The notes under the pieces: model-generated
What the model was told of the DNA's origin: nothing
The model's database searches: none
The model's input: only the letters and a program-made list of their open reading frames with translations
Made by a program: the position numbers and the translations under genes
In this document: in pieces, positions 19,144 to 28,741 of the stretch
Numbering within the stretch: the stretch's first letter is position 1
How the letters are laid out: each line of letters opens with the position of its first letter
Source: Puniceibacterium sp. IMCC21224
GTDB taxonomy: Bacteria > Pseudomonadota > Alphaproteobacteria > Rhodobacterales > Rhodobacteraceae
DNA: 64,000 nt
Assembly (NCBI RefSeq): GCF_001038505.1
Contig: NZ_LDPY01000001.1
Span: 3,162,001 to 3,226,000 of the forward strand
Direction of reading: 5' to 3'

Positions 19144-19961
19144 TCGTCGGGCACCCGGAACGTCAGCGACGCCCAGAGCGATTCCCAAACCGCGTCATAT
19201 TGGGTCGCCGGTTCGATTTCCCGCATCACCACTGAATCAACCAGATATTCGTATCCAGGCAGGACAGTCAGCACTGCGCGACCCTGCGCATCGGTTCGAT
19301 ACATCGCCGTCTCAACCGTCCCGTCCGGCGCCTTGGCAAACAGCTCGATCTGGGTGTCGGCGCGCGGCTTTCCCTCGTACAGCACTTGTACTGGAAACCC
19401 ATCCGACAGATCGTCGGTATAGGGGTTCGCGTTCGCGACGATTTCAGTCAGCAGTCCCATCTCGCGGTCAGCGCCCGCGCCATCCCCTACGGCAATCAAG
19501 CTTTTGGCGTGGCGGCTATACGTCTCACCAATGTTGTTTTCCGACAAGCCGCGTTCCTTGTGACGTGCCAACGCCCAGGCAATGTCCTTGTGCTCGCAAA
19601 AGCTCTGGAATTTTTCCCATTCGGTCCAGGTCAGACTGTAGTCACGCGTAACATGCACCACCACTGCCAGCCCGTCGCCCGGGACGGTCATGTTCAACGC
19701 CGGTTTGTCGCCGGCCCGTCCCTCGACCGGCAGGACCGTATCGCCGAATGCCACCTCAAAACGGCGAAAATTCGGCGGCACATAGGCATAGGTCGAACCC
19801 TGCATCGACTGGCCGACCCGCAGATCGGCCATCAGGGGCGCGGCTTCGGCCACCTGATAGTTCTGCGGCGAAATCCAGAATTCATGCGCAGCGGCTGGCA
19901 AGGCCTGCGCCAGCAGGATCCCCGCCGCAACCACCCTGCGAACCGTTGCGCAAAAATTCAT
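19140..19961 (-). CDS. Periplasmic DUF4198 protein
   Basis: A 273-aa secreted protein with a signal peptide (MNFCATVRRVVAAGILLAQALPAAA) followed by HEFWISPQNYQV, the typical start of DUF4198 proteins. Related proteins are sometimes linked to nickel or cobalt uptake, but the role here is unknown. Start 19961 has GGAGT seven bases upstream. Odd context: it lies between a FAH-family hydrolase and a FAD-linked dehydrogenase, overlapping the latter by 4 bp. Confidence 0.8.
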   Translation of the reverse strand: MNFCATVRRVVAAGILLAQALPAAAHEFWISPQNYQVAEAAPLMADLRVGQSMQGSTYAYVPPNFRRFEVAFGDTVLPVEGRAGDKPALNMTVPGDGLAVVVHVTRDYSLTWTEWEKFQSFCEHKDIAWALARHKERGLSENNIGETYSRHAKSLIAVGDGAGADREMGLLTEIVANANPYTDDLSDGFPVQVLYEGKPRADTQIELFAKAPDGTVETAMYRTDAQGRAVLTVLPGYEYLVDSVVMREIEPATQYDAVWESLWASLTFRVPDE

Positions 19962-19966
19962 GTCGA

Positions 19967-20812
19967 TCACTCCGATGCTTTGACGGTCTGGCGCTGGACG
20001 CCCAGACCGGCGATCCCCAATTCCATGACATCACCGGGTTTCAGATAAACCGGCGGTTTCTGCCCCATGCCAACACCCGGCGGTGTACCGGTGCAAATCA
20101 CGTCTCCGGGATGCAGAGTCATAAACTGCGACAGATGCGCGATGATCGTCGCCACGCCAAAATGCATCGTCCGGGTCGACCCGTTCTGGTAGCGATGGCC
20201 GTTGACCTCAAGGTACATATCCAGATCCTGCGGATCGGTCACGGCGTCGGGTGTGACCAGCCAGGGGCCAATCGGGCCGAAGGTGTCATGCGATTTGCCC
20301 TTGGTCCATTGGCCGGACCGGTGCAGCTGAAAGTCGCGTTCGCTGACGTCATTGACGACGCAATAGCCGGCCACATGAGTCAACGCCTCGGCCTCGGTGA
20401 CGTATTTCGCGCGAGTGCCGATGACAAAGCCCAGCTCGACCTCCCAATCTGTCGCGACCGAGGTGCGCGGGATCTCGACATCGTCGTACGGGCCGACGAT
20501 GCACGATGTCGCCTTGGTGAACAGCACCGGTTCGGCGGGCAGATCCATTCCCGATTCCGCCGCGTGGTCGGCATAGTTCAGCCCGATGGCCAGAAATTTT
20601 CCAACACTGCCGACGCAAGGACCAAGCCGCGGCGAACCTTCAACCACCGGCAGATCGCGCGGATCAAGCGCGCGCAGCACCTCCTGCCCCTGAGGGGTGA
20701 GCACAACACCGGCAATATCCGGCACCACGTCCGACAGGTCGCGGATCACACCATCCGCATCCAGCATTCCCGGTTTTTCCGACCCCGCAGGCCCGTGTCT
20801 AAGCAATTTCAT
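19967..20812 (-). CDS. Fumarylacetoacetate hydrolase family protein
   Basis: A 281-aa FAH-superfamily enzyme. The core has FLAIGLNYADHAAESG, then EVELGFVIG with the metal-binding acidic residues, NDVSERDFQ, KSHDTFGPIGPWLV and VICTGTPPGVG. Relatives hydrolyse or isomerise 2,4-diketo or 2-hydroxydienoate substrates in sugar-acid or aromatic breakdown. The product here cannot be fixed, but the co-transcribed 2-hydroxy-acid dehydrogenase suggests organic-acid catabolism. First gene of the three-gene cluster. Confidence 0.88.
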   Translation of the reverse strand: MKLLRHGPAGSEKPGMLDADGVIRDLSDVVPDIAGVVLTPQGQEVLRALDPRDLPVVEGSPRLGPCVGSVGKFLAIGLNYADHAAESGMDLPAEPVLFTKATSCIVGPYDDVEIPRTSVATDWEVELGFVIGTRAKYVTEAEALTHVAGYCVVNDVSERDFQLHRSGQWTKGKSHDTFGPIGPWLVTPDAVTDPQDLDMYLEVNGHRYQNGSTRTMHFGVATIIAHLSQFMTLHPGDVICTGTPPGVGMGQKPPVYLKPGDVMELGIAGLGVQRQTVKASE

Positions 20813-20892
20813 AATTGTTCCTCCCTCGGTATTTTCTATGTCCCTGACTGGCGCTCACCAGCCGGATCAGCTCCGGTGTCGTCGCCAGTCGT

Positions 20893-21366
20893 CTAACCTT
20901 TGCCGTCTGATTTTAGGCGCAGTTCAAGATCGCGGGCGTAATCGGCGGCCCGGACACGGAACCGCTTGGTGATATTCGATTTGGCCAGCCGCATCGACTG
21001 AACCAACAGCCGGGCCGATAGGGTTTTTGGCTGCATCTCAACCGCCACGCTGATGCGCGTGCGGGTTCGCGACAGAGACACCAGCTCGAGTCGCGTTTCG
21101 GTTTCCAGCCCGCCAGACACGGTACGGAACTGCATCATCTGCGGCGGGTCCAGTTGCGCCAGCGTCACTGTCGCATCGCGCATCTTGCCGCGAAAGCGAA
21201 AGCCCGCGACCCATTTTGTGCCGACACACACCGGATCCGCATCACTGGCACGCCGCACGTCGATCCCGCGATTGCGCACCGACCGTTCAACGCTGTCAAA
21301 GTCACTGACAGCAGCATAGACCTGATCCAGCGGCGCCTCGATATCCTCTTTGGTGGTGAATTCCAT
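20893..21366 (-). CDS. SRPBCC-family protein
   Basis: A 157-aa protein with the START-like/polyketide cyclase (SRPBCC) pattern: EFTTKEDIEAPLDQVYAAVSDFD at the N-terminus, a central beta-sheet region and a long C-terminal helix (ARLLVQSMRLAKSNITKRFRV). It likely binds a hydrophobic ligand. No operon partner is clear; it lies between the FAH gene and nudC on the same strand. Confidence 0.78.
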   Translation of the reverse strand: MEFTTKEDIEAPLDQVYAAVSDFDSVERSVRNRGIDVRRASDADPVCVGTKWVAGFRFRGKMRDATVTLAQLDPPQMMQFRTVSGGLETETRLELVSLSRTRTRISVAVEMQPKTLSARLLVQSMRLAKSNITKRFRVRAADYARDLELRLKSDGKG

Positions 21367-21417
21367 CGCCCGTGTGCCCCCTGTGCCGCCCGTCTTTTGA
21401 TTGCGGGCACTGTTGCC

Positions 21418-22383
21418 TCAATCCAGCCGGTCCGCAAGCCAGTTGCTAAGCAGAAAATGGGCGATGGCGCCGTTGCGCGCCGGCAGGATTTCCGGGTGCC
21501 GACCGGCGAACGCCTCGGCCAGATCTTCGCGGCTGACCCAGCGGGCATCCTCGATCTCGACCGGATCAATGGTGATCGTCTCGTCCAGCGCGTCGCCCCG
21601 GCAACCGATCATCAGCGACGACGGAAAGGCCCAGGGCTGGCTGGCCAGATAATCCACCGCCCCGATACGAATACCCGATTCCTCATAAACCTCGCGGCGT
21701 ACCGCCGCCTCGATCGTCTCGCCGGGTTCGATAAATCCGGCGAGGCAGGAAAACATGCCCTGTGGCCAACCGGGCGAACGCCCCAGCAACACCCGGTTGC
21801 CATGGGTGATCAGCATGATCACAACCGGATCAGTGCGCGGGAAATGATGCGCGCCGCACGCGGGGCACGTGCGCTGCCAGCCACCGTGGGACACTTTGGT
21901 CGGTTGGCCGCAGCGCGCGCAAAACTGGTGCGTCGCGTGCCAGCCCAGCACCGCCTTGCCGCTCGCTGCCAGTTCAGCGTCACGCGGGCTGAGCCCGGTC
22001 ATCACCCGCCGTAATTCGACAAACCGCAGATCGCCATCAAACCCCGGATGCTGCTGTTCGCTGGTGTCAGCAAACGCATTCAGTGTGGCAGGATCGCCCC
22101 CCTCGGGCAGCCAATTGTCCAGCGACATCGCGACCCGCGCCGCCCCGTCTTCGCGACCCAGCAGGATCGGCGCGCCCGCCGCAGCCAGCACCGGATGATC
22201 CATCGGCACAAGAGCTAGCGCGATAGCCTCGTCGCCAGTGATCAGAGGTTTGCCGCGCCAGAACACCACCGCCCGCGTGTCCTTGTGCGTCATCAGGGCT
22301 GTCAGCGCCTGCGAATCGCCGCGCACTTCGCCAGCGCGATCGAGCCCGGAGCCACCGAATGTCACCTCTTCTGCATGCCGCAT
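21418..22383 (-). CDS. nudC: NAD+ diphosphatase NudC
   Basis: A 321-aa Nudix hydrolase. The zinc ribbon has CARCGQ and CPACGAHHFPRTDPV. The Nudix box GFIEPGETIEAAVRREVYEE is complete, and the downstream SQPWAFPSSLMIG is the NudC-specific motif. The enzyme cleaves NADH to NMNH and AMP and can remove NAD caps from RNA. Start 22383 has GAGAGG upstream. Divergent from the 5'-nucleotidase gene. Confidence 0.94.
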   Translation of the reverse strand: MRHAEEVTFGGSGLDRAGEVRGDSQALTALMTHKDTRAVVFWRGKPLITGDEAIALALVPMDHPVLAAAGAPILLGREDGAARVAMSLDNWLPEGGDPATLNAFADTSEQQHPGFDGDLRFVELRRVMTGLSPRDAELAASGKAVLGWHATHQFCARCGQPTKVSHGGWQRTCPACGAHHFPRTDPVVIMLITHGNRVLLGRSPGWPQGMFSCLAGFIEPGETIEAAVRREVYEESGIRIGAVDYLASQPWAFPSSLMIGCRGDALDETITIDPVEIEDARWVSREDLAEAFAGRHPEILPARNGAIAHFLLSNWLADRLD

Positions 22384-22615
22384 GATCTGCCTCTCGTTAC
22401 CCACCAAATGTGACCACTCCTTGCCACGGATGCAGCACCCGTGGCAAACGGGATCCACTCCACTCAAATCTTCAACGTAAACGTGTATTTTTTCGCACAG
22501 CCCATCCAATAGGCGATATTCAGCTCATAGCAACTTTTCACCAGACCGCCATCAGGGCGGTACGCGGGCGTCACAAATACTGTTATCCTTTTGTCAGCCG
22601 CCAGAGGAGACCAGC

Positions 22616-24595
22616 ATGGCCGATTCCCCATCCGTTCACCTTTCCCGCCGGGCATTTCTGTCGGGGACAGCCGCAGGCAGCGCCTTGATTGCACTCCATC
22701 CTTATTCCGCGTTCGCGGCGACTGGCCAGGCCCATTTACGGATTCTTGAGACGACGGATCTGCATGTGCACGTCTATCCCTATGATTATTATGCTGACCG
22801 CGCGGTTGATACCGTTGGCCTTGCCCGAACCGCATCAATCATCGACGCGATCCGGGCCGAGGCCACCAACACGCTGCTGGTCGACAATGGCGATTTTCTT
22901 CAGGGCAACCCGATGGGCGACTACATCGCCTATGAGCGGGGCATGAAGGACGGCGACATGCATCCGGTGATTCAGGCAATGAACACCGTGGGCTATGATG
23001 CCGCCACCATCGGTAATCACGAATTCAACTACGGGCTGGATTTCCTGCTGAAATCCGCCGCCGGGGCAAAGTTCCCGATCGTTCTGGCCAATATCGCGAC
23101 CAGGGCGGGCGGCAATCCACGCAAGGACACCACCCTGTTCAAACCCTATGCCATCCTTGACCGGATGATGACCGACGGCGCAGGCAACATGTTCCCGATC
23201 AAGGTCGGCATCATCGGCTTTACCCCGCCGCAAGTGTTGAACTGGGACCGCAAGAACCTTGAGGGCAATGTAACCGCACGCGACATTGTCGCCACTGCCC
23301 GCGCCTATGTCCCCGAGATGAAAGAGGCCGGGGCCGACATCATCATTGCGCTGTCGCATTCCGGCGTCGGATCGGCGGATGAGAGCGAAGGGATGGAAAA
23401 TGCATCTGTCCCGGTCGCAGGTATCGACGGAATTGATGCAGTTGTCACCGGCCATTCGCATCTGGTGTTCCCATCCGAAACGTTTGCAGATCACGCCGCA
23501 GTCGATTCCGCGGCAGGCACGATCCACGGCAAGCCCGCCACCATGGGCGGTTTCTGGGGCAGTCATCTTGGCCTGATCGACCTGATGCTGGAACGCGACG
23601 GTGCGGGCTGGCGAGTTGTGACCTCCAGTTCCGAAGCGCGTCCGATCAGCCAGCGCGGCGAAGATCGCAGTGTCACGCCGCTGGTCGAAGACAACGCCGC
23701 CGTCATCGCTTCGATTGCGAAGGAACATGCTGATACGCTGGCCTATGTGCGCCGCGCGGTGGGCAAAACCTCGGCACCGCTGCACAGCTATTTTGCGCTG
23801 GTGGCCGACGATCCGTCGGTGCAGATCGTGTCGATCGCGCAGAAATGGTACATCGGCCAGATGATGCAGGGCTCTGCATACGAGGGGTTGCCGATCCTGT
23901 CGGCGGCGGCACCGTTCAAGGCCGGTGGTCGCGGCGGCCCCGAATACTATACCGACGTACCTGCCGGTGCAGTCGCGATCAAGAATGTCGCCGACCTTTA
24001 CCTCTATCCCAACACCGTTCGCGCGGTCAAAGTGACCGGCGCGCAGGTCAAGGACTGGCTCGAACGATCGGCTGGTATGTTCAATCAGGTAACACCTGGT
24101 GACAGCGATCAACCGCTGCTGAACCCAGAATTCCCGAGCTACAATTTTGACGTCATCGACGGGGTGCAATACCGGATCGACCTGTCGCAGCCATCAAAGT
24201 TCGCCCCCGGTGGCGAGATGCAGAATCCCGATGCCAACCGTATCACCGATCTGAGCTTTGATGGCACGCCAGTCGCGCCGGATCAGGAATTCATCATCGC
24301 CACAAACAATTACCGTGCCAGCGGCGGCGGCGCGTTTCCCGGCGCCATGGGCGACACCACCGTGTTCGAGGCCCCCGACACCAACCGCGACGTGATCGTG
24401 CGATATATTGTCGAACAGGGTACGATCAACCCGTCGGCCGATGGCAATTGGTCCTTTGCGCCACTGCCCGGCACCTCGGTTTTGTTTCAAACCGGCCCAC
24501 AGGCGCGCAGCTACATGGCGGACCTCCGGGGCATAACGATTCAGGACGCAGGTGACGCAGCGGACGGTTTCGCACAATTTCGCATTCTGCTCTGA
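22616..24595 (+). CDS. Periplasmic 5'-nucleotidase / 2',3'-cyclic-nucleotide phosphodiesterase
   Basis: A 659-aa exported enzyme. The N-terminus has a twin-arginine signal (SRRAFLSGTAAGSALIAL). The metallophosphatase domain carries TTDLHVHV, VDNGDFLQGNP, GNHEFNYG, ALSHSG and VTGHSHLVF, the metal-ligand motifs. The C-terminal 5'-nucleotidase domain (about 370-640) has KNVADLYLYPNTVRAVKVTG and NNYRASGGGAFP. It resembles CpdB, which releases phosphate from nucleotides in the periplasm. GGAGA precedes the ATG. Confidence 0.9.
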   Translation: MADSPSVHLSRRAFLSGTAAGSALIALHPYSAFAATGQAHLRILETTDLHVHVYPYDYYADRAVDTVGLARTASIIDAIRAEATNTLLVDNGDFLQGNPMGDYIAYERGMKDGDMHPVIQAMNTVGYDAATIGNHEFNYGLDFLLKSAAGAKFPIVLANIATRAGGNPRKDTTLFKPYAILDRMMTDGAGNMFPIKVGIIGFTPPQVLNWDRKNLEGNVTARDIVATARAYVPEMKEAGADIIIALSHSGVGSADESEGMENASVPVAGIDGIDAVVTGHSHLVFPSETFADHAAVDSAAGTIHGKPATMGGFWGSHLGLIDLMLERDGAGWRVVTSSSEARPISQRGEDRSVTPLVEDNAAVIASIAKEHADTLAYVRRAVGKTSAPLHSYFALVADDPSVQIVSIAQKWYIGQMMQGSAYEGLPILSAAAPFKAGGRGGPEYYTDVPAGAVAIKNVADLYLYPNTVRAVKVTGAQVKDWLERSAGMFNQVTPGDSDQPLLNPEFPSYNFDVIDGVQYRIDLSQPSKFAPGGEMQNPDANRITDLSFDGTPVAPDQEFIIATNNYRASGGGAFPGAMGDTTVFEAPDTNRDVIVRYIVEQGTINPSADGNWSFAPLPGTSVLFQTGPQARSYMADLRGITIQDAGDAADGFAQFRILL

Positions 24596-24961
24596 CCCGG
24601 AACAGGGCAATATTCCGTTTAAGTAAAGTCGAGGAACCATGCGGAAATGCTCTTGAACCACATTATGCGTATTCCCTGTAGTGTCTCAGTTTGAATTCTC
24701 ACGATCTTAACAGGGTGTCGAATCCCACCCCGAGTCCGAACCGATGCCCCGCGCCAATTGCCGCAAGCGGAGCGCAAGGGTCGACTTAAAGGGCACGAAT
24801 GCTACGAACGCGCCCACGTCTTGCCCACCGATCTGAAAGCTGGTCTTTGTAAGACATCTCCCGGCACCGACACGGGTTGAGAGCACGCACTTTGTCGACA
24901 GCGCCTCGATGTCAGTCCCCTCTCGCCAGATTTCTCCGCAATCGCCAGTCCCGTTGACCGC
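24596..24961. other. Gene-free stretch before the transposase remnant
   Basis: No gene that I can support. A minus-strand open frame of 168 codons (24707-25213) covers part of it, but its residues look like the antisense shadow of the transposase remnant on the other strand. The 5' part of that transposase may once have been here; I cannot recognise it now. Confidence 0.5.
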
Positions 24962-25204
24962 TTGCGCGTCGAAAGCACCCGAAAGGCGGCAATGCGCGGG
25001 CCCGTCACCCGGCACCAAGGCAACCTCTTGTCCATAATGTACCGAAAACAGATTGAAGAAGCCTTCGGTTCTGCAAAAACCGTCGGAGGCAGGGCGCAAT
25101 CCGTCTATCACGGGGTCGAACGGGGCCAACCCGGCGTCATTCCGACAATGGCCGCCAACCCCTTTGCGCGACAGCCTGAATTGCTGCGAGCGTGCGGCGG
25201 GCGA
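24962..25204 (+). pseudogene. 3' remnant of an IS5-type transposase
   Basis: The + frame reads VTRHQGNLLSIMYRKQIEEA, then FGSAKTVGG, AQSVYHGVER and PTMAANPFARQPELLRA. This matches the end of IS5-type transposases (RTTRH...RKRIEE, FGWAKTVGG, YRGVER, LTMAANNLARLPKLL). The catalytic Glu region (IEEAFG) is kept, but the upstream catalytic domain cannot be recognised and there is no proper start, so it is a decayed fragment. It ends about 20 bp before the terminator of the ribosomal operon. Confidence 0.7.
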
Positions 25205-25224
25205 CGCCTGCATGGAGGCCGAAA

Positions 25225-25262
25225 CAAAAAAAGGCCCCCACCATCCGGCGGGGGCCTTTTAG
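25225..25262 (-). terminator. Rho-independent terminator after rplW
   Basis: On the minus strand the stem AAAAGGCCCCC / GGGGGCCTTTT (25250-25260 with 25229-25239, 10-base loop) is followed by more T residues down to 25226. It ends the rpsL-to-rplW transcription unit about 30 bp after the rplW stop. Confidence 0.88.
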
Positions 25263-25293
25263 ATTGCGTCGGGTGGGCCTCGACCCACCGCGA

Positions 25294-25590
25294 TCAGAGA
25301 CCAGTCGTCACGTCGATCGTGTTGCCTTCAACAAGCGTCACATAGGCCTTCTTGACGTTCTTGCGACGGCCAAGCATGCCCTTGAACCGTTTGACCTTAC
25401 CTTTGGTGATCGTCGTGTTCACGGCTTTGACCTTGACACCAAAGAGGGACTCAACGGCCTCTTTGATCTGCGGCTTGTTCGCTGCGATATCCACTTCGAA
25501 CACGACCGCACCGTTTTCCGACGCCATGGTCGACTTTTCGGTGATGATCGGCTTGCGGATCACGTCGTAATGTTCTGCCTTCGTGCTCAT
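25294..25590 (-). CDS. rplW: 50S ribosomal protein L23
   Basis: A 98-aa protein of the large subunit exit-tunnel region. It begins [20 protein letters not shown] and has [21 protein letters not shown], the L23 signature. It overlaps the rplD stop by 4 bp. It is the last gene of the unit: a terminator follows, and rplB, the usual next gene of an S10 operon, is not in the following 25 kb. Confidence 0.97.
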   Translation of the reverse strand: MSTKAEHYDVIRKPIITEKSTMASENGAVVFEVDIAANKPQIKEAVESLFGVKVKAVNTTITKGKVKRFKGMLGRRKNVKKAYVTLVEGNTIDVTTGL

Positions 25591-26204
25591 TTCAGTCGAG
25601 CCTCCAGTGCTTCGACACCGGCACGTGTGAGCACAAGAGTGTCACGGCGCAGGATGTCATAGACGTTTGCCCCCATCGACGGCAGGATATCCAGACCTTC
25701 GATGTTTGCGGCGGCCTTGGCAAAGCCCTCATTCACGGCGGCACCGTCGATGATCAACGCACGCTTCCAACCCAGCAGTTTGATCTGCTTGGCCAGGGCG
25801 TTTGTCTTGCCATCGGCTTCGGCGCTCTCGATGATGACGAGCGAACCTTCCTTCAGCTTCGCCGACAAGGCGTGCTTGAGACCCAGCGCGCGCACCTTCT
25901 TGGGCAGGTCATGCGCGTGGCTGCGCGGGACCGGACCCTTGTAGATGCCGCCCGACCGGAAGATCGGCGCCTTGCGGGAACCGTGGCGTGCGCCGCCGGT
26001 GCCCTTCTGGCGATAGATCTTCTTGGTGGAATAGCTGACCTCGGAACGACCAAGGGTCGAATGTGTACCGGCCTGCGCCTTGTTGCGCTGCCAGCGAACC
26101 ACACGATGCAGGATGTCGGCGCGGGGTTCGAGACCAAAGATCTCATCGCCCAGCTCGACCGACCCGGCGGTCGCGCCGTCCAGTTTGATCACGTCGAGTT
26201 TCAT
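25587..26204 (-). CDS. rplD: 50S ribosomal protein L4
   Basis: A 205-aa protein with the L4 pattern: [22 protein letters not shown] (the internal tunnel loop) and the flanking globular domain. L4 binds 23S rRNA and in some bacteria represses its own operon. It overlaps both rplC and rplW by 4 bp (ATGA), so the three genes are translationally coupled. Confidence 0.97.
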   Translation of the reverse strand: MKLDVIKLDGATAGSVELGDEIFGLEPRADILHRVVRWQRNKAQAGTHSTLGRSEVSYSTKKIYRQKGTGGARHGSRKAPIFRSGGIYKGPVPRSHAHDLPKKVRALGLKHALSAKLKEGSLVIIESAEADGKTNALAKQIKLLGWKRALIIDGAAVNEGFAKAAANIEGLDILPSMGANVYDILRRDTLVLTRAGVEALEARLK

Positions 26205-27049
26205 TCGTCGCCTTCCTTCTTCTCAGCATCCGCATCAACCGATGCTTCTGCGTCCTTCAGTGCGGCCTCTTCAGCGGCAGCAGCTTCTGCGGCTGCGGCT
26301 GCTGCGGCTGCTTCGGCTTCCGCAGCGGCGACAGCGGCGGCTTCGTCCGCCAGACGCTTGGCTTCAGCTGCGGCAGAGCGCAGAGCTGCGGGCATGATCA
26401 CGCTCTCGGAGAGCGGCTTTTTGACCGCATCCTTGACTGTGACCCAACCACCCTTAGAGCCCGGAACCGCGCCCTTGATCATAATGATGCCACGCTCGGC
26501 ATCGGTCTTGACCACTTGCAGGTTCTGGGTTGTCACCTTTGCCGCACCCATGTGTCCGGCCATCTTCTTACCTTTGAAGACCTTGCCCGGATCCTGACAC
26601 TGACCGGTCGAACCATGCGAACGGTGCGAAACCGACACACCGTGCGACGCACGCAGACCGCCAAAGTTGTGCCGCTTCATGGCACCTTGGAAGCCCTTAC
26701 CAATCGACGTGCCCGAAACGTCCACGAACTGACCTTCAAAGTAATGGTCCGCCGTGATCTCTTCGCCAACAGCGATGAGGTTCTCGGGGGCGACGCGGAA
26801 CTCTGCGACCTTGCGCTTGGGTTCCACGGACGCAACGGCAAAGTGACCGCGCATCGCCTTTGAGACGTTTTTCGCCTTGATCGCGCCGGTGCCCAACTGA
26901 ACCGCGGAATATCCGTGGCTGTCAGCGGTGCGAGTGGCAACGACCTGAAGGTTGTCAACGTGAAGAACGGTCACAGGGATCTGTTTGCCGTCTTCCATGA
27001 AAAGCCGGGTCATGCCGACTTTCTTTGCGATAATTCCAGAGCGCAACAT
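26201..27049 (-). CDS. rplC: 50S ribosomal protein L3 with Ala/Glu-rich C-terminal tail
   Basis: A 282-aa protein. Residues 1 to about 207 are a normal L3 with [19 protein letters not shown] and [20 protein letters not shown]. The last 70 or so residues form a low-complexity Ala/Glu tail ([20 protein letters not shown]) that ordinary L3 proteins lack; such tails are known in Rhodobacterales. L3 is an early assembly protein near the peptidyl transferase centre. It lies 15 bp after rpsJ. Confidence 0.96.
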   Translation of the reverse strand: MLRSGIIAKKVGMTRLFMEDGKQIPVTVLHVDNLQVVATRTADSHGYSAVQLGTGAIKAKNVSKAMRGHFAVASVEPKRKVAEFRVAPENLIAVGEEITADHYFEGQFVDVSGTSIGKGFQGAMKRHNFGGLRASHGVSVSHRSHGSTGQCQDPGKVFKGKKMAGHMGAAKVTTQNLQVVKTDAERGIIMIKGAVPGSKGGWVTVKDAVKKPLSESVIMPAALRSAAAEAKRLADEAAAVAAAEAEAAAAAAAAEAAAAEEAALKDAEASVDADAEKKEGDE

Positions 27050-27064
27050 GTCTGTATGCCCTCC

Positions 27065-27373
27065 TTAAACCTTGATCTCGACATCCACGCCAGCGGCGAG
27101 GTCGAGCTTCATCAGCGCGTCCACGGTCTGGGGGGTCGGATCAACGATGTCCAGCAGACGCTTGTGCGTCCGGATCTCGAACTGGTCACGGGATTTCTTG
27201 TTCACGTGCGGTCCACGCAGAACGGTGAATTTCTCGATCTTGTTCGGCAGCGGGATCGGCCCGCGCACAGCGGCTCCGGTCCGCTTGGCGGTGTTAACGA
27301 TTTCCTGCGTGCTGGCGTCCAGTACACGGTAATCGAAAGCCTTGAGCCGAATGCGGATGTTCTGGCTTTGCAT
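27065..27373 (-). CDS. rpsJ: 30S ribosomal protein S10 / NusE
   Basis: A 102-aa protein that starts [19 protein letters not shown] and has [20 protein letters not shown], the S10 signature. It is part of the small subunit head and, as NusE, of antitermination complexes with NusG. It lies 111 bp after tuf; the spacer holds a perfect 20-bp palindrome. Confidence 0.97.
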   Translation of the reverse strand: MQSQNIRIRLKAFDYRVLDASTQEIVNTAKRTGAAVRGPIPLPNKIEKFTVLRGPHVNKKSRDQFEIRTHKRLLDIVDPTPQTVDALMKLDLAAGVDVEIKV

Positions 27374-27453
27374 AATCTTGGCCTTTTGTGGCGTTAGAGT
27401 TGAGAGGAGGAGGCAGGATCACCCTGCCCCCTCTTCGAACCCGAATAACGTAG

Positions 27454-27473
27454 GCGTGCGTCGCGACGCACGC
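27454..27473. repeat. Perfect 20-bp palindrome in the tuf-rpsJ spacer
   Basis: GCGTGCGTCG is followed directly by its reverse complement. On the minus strand it lies about 12 bp after the tuf stop and is not followed by a T-tract, so it is more likely an mRNA-stabilising or processing hairpin than a terminator. Confidence 0.55.
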
Positions 27474-27484
27474 TTTTGCGTAGC

Positions 27485-28660
<1,176 letters not shown>

Positions 28661-28683
28661 GATGGCCTCCTGTCTAGTCTGGG

Positions 28684-28736
28684 TGGCGGGGTAACCCCGC
28701 CCTACGGGTGGTCGGTAGGGCGGGGTTACCCCGCCA
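28684..28736. repeat. Large perfect inverted repeat between fusA and tuf
   Basis: The arm at 28685-28705 is exactly complementary to 28715-28735, with one further A:T pair outside; the loop is 9 bases. Each arm contains its own smaller palindrome, GGCGGGGTAACCCCGCC (28685-28701). The whole can form a long GC-rich hairpin or a cruciform. It has the look of a mobile REP-like unit inserted in an operon spacer. Confidence 0.8.
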
Positions 28737-28741
28737 TCCCG

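Noticed and set aside
22835..24169. 444-codon minus-strand open frame across the 5'-nucleotidase gene
   Set aside because: Antisense to a gene with complete metallophosphatase motifs and a twin-arginine signal.
24707..25213. 168-codon minus-strand open frame before rplW, at first taken for a gene in the ribosomal operon
   Set aside because: The opposite strand reads as an IS5-type transposase C-terminus, so this frame is its antisense shadow; it also lies beyond the rplW terminator.
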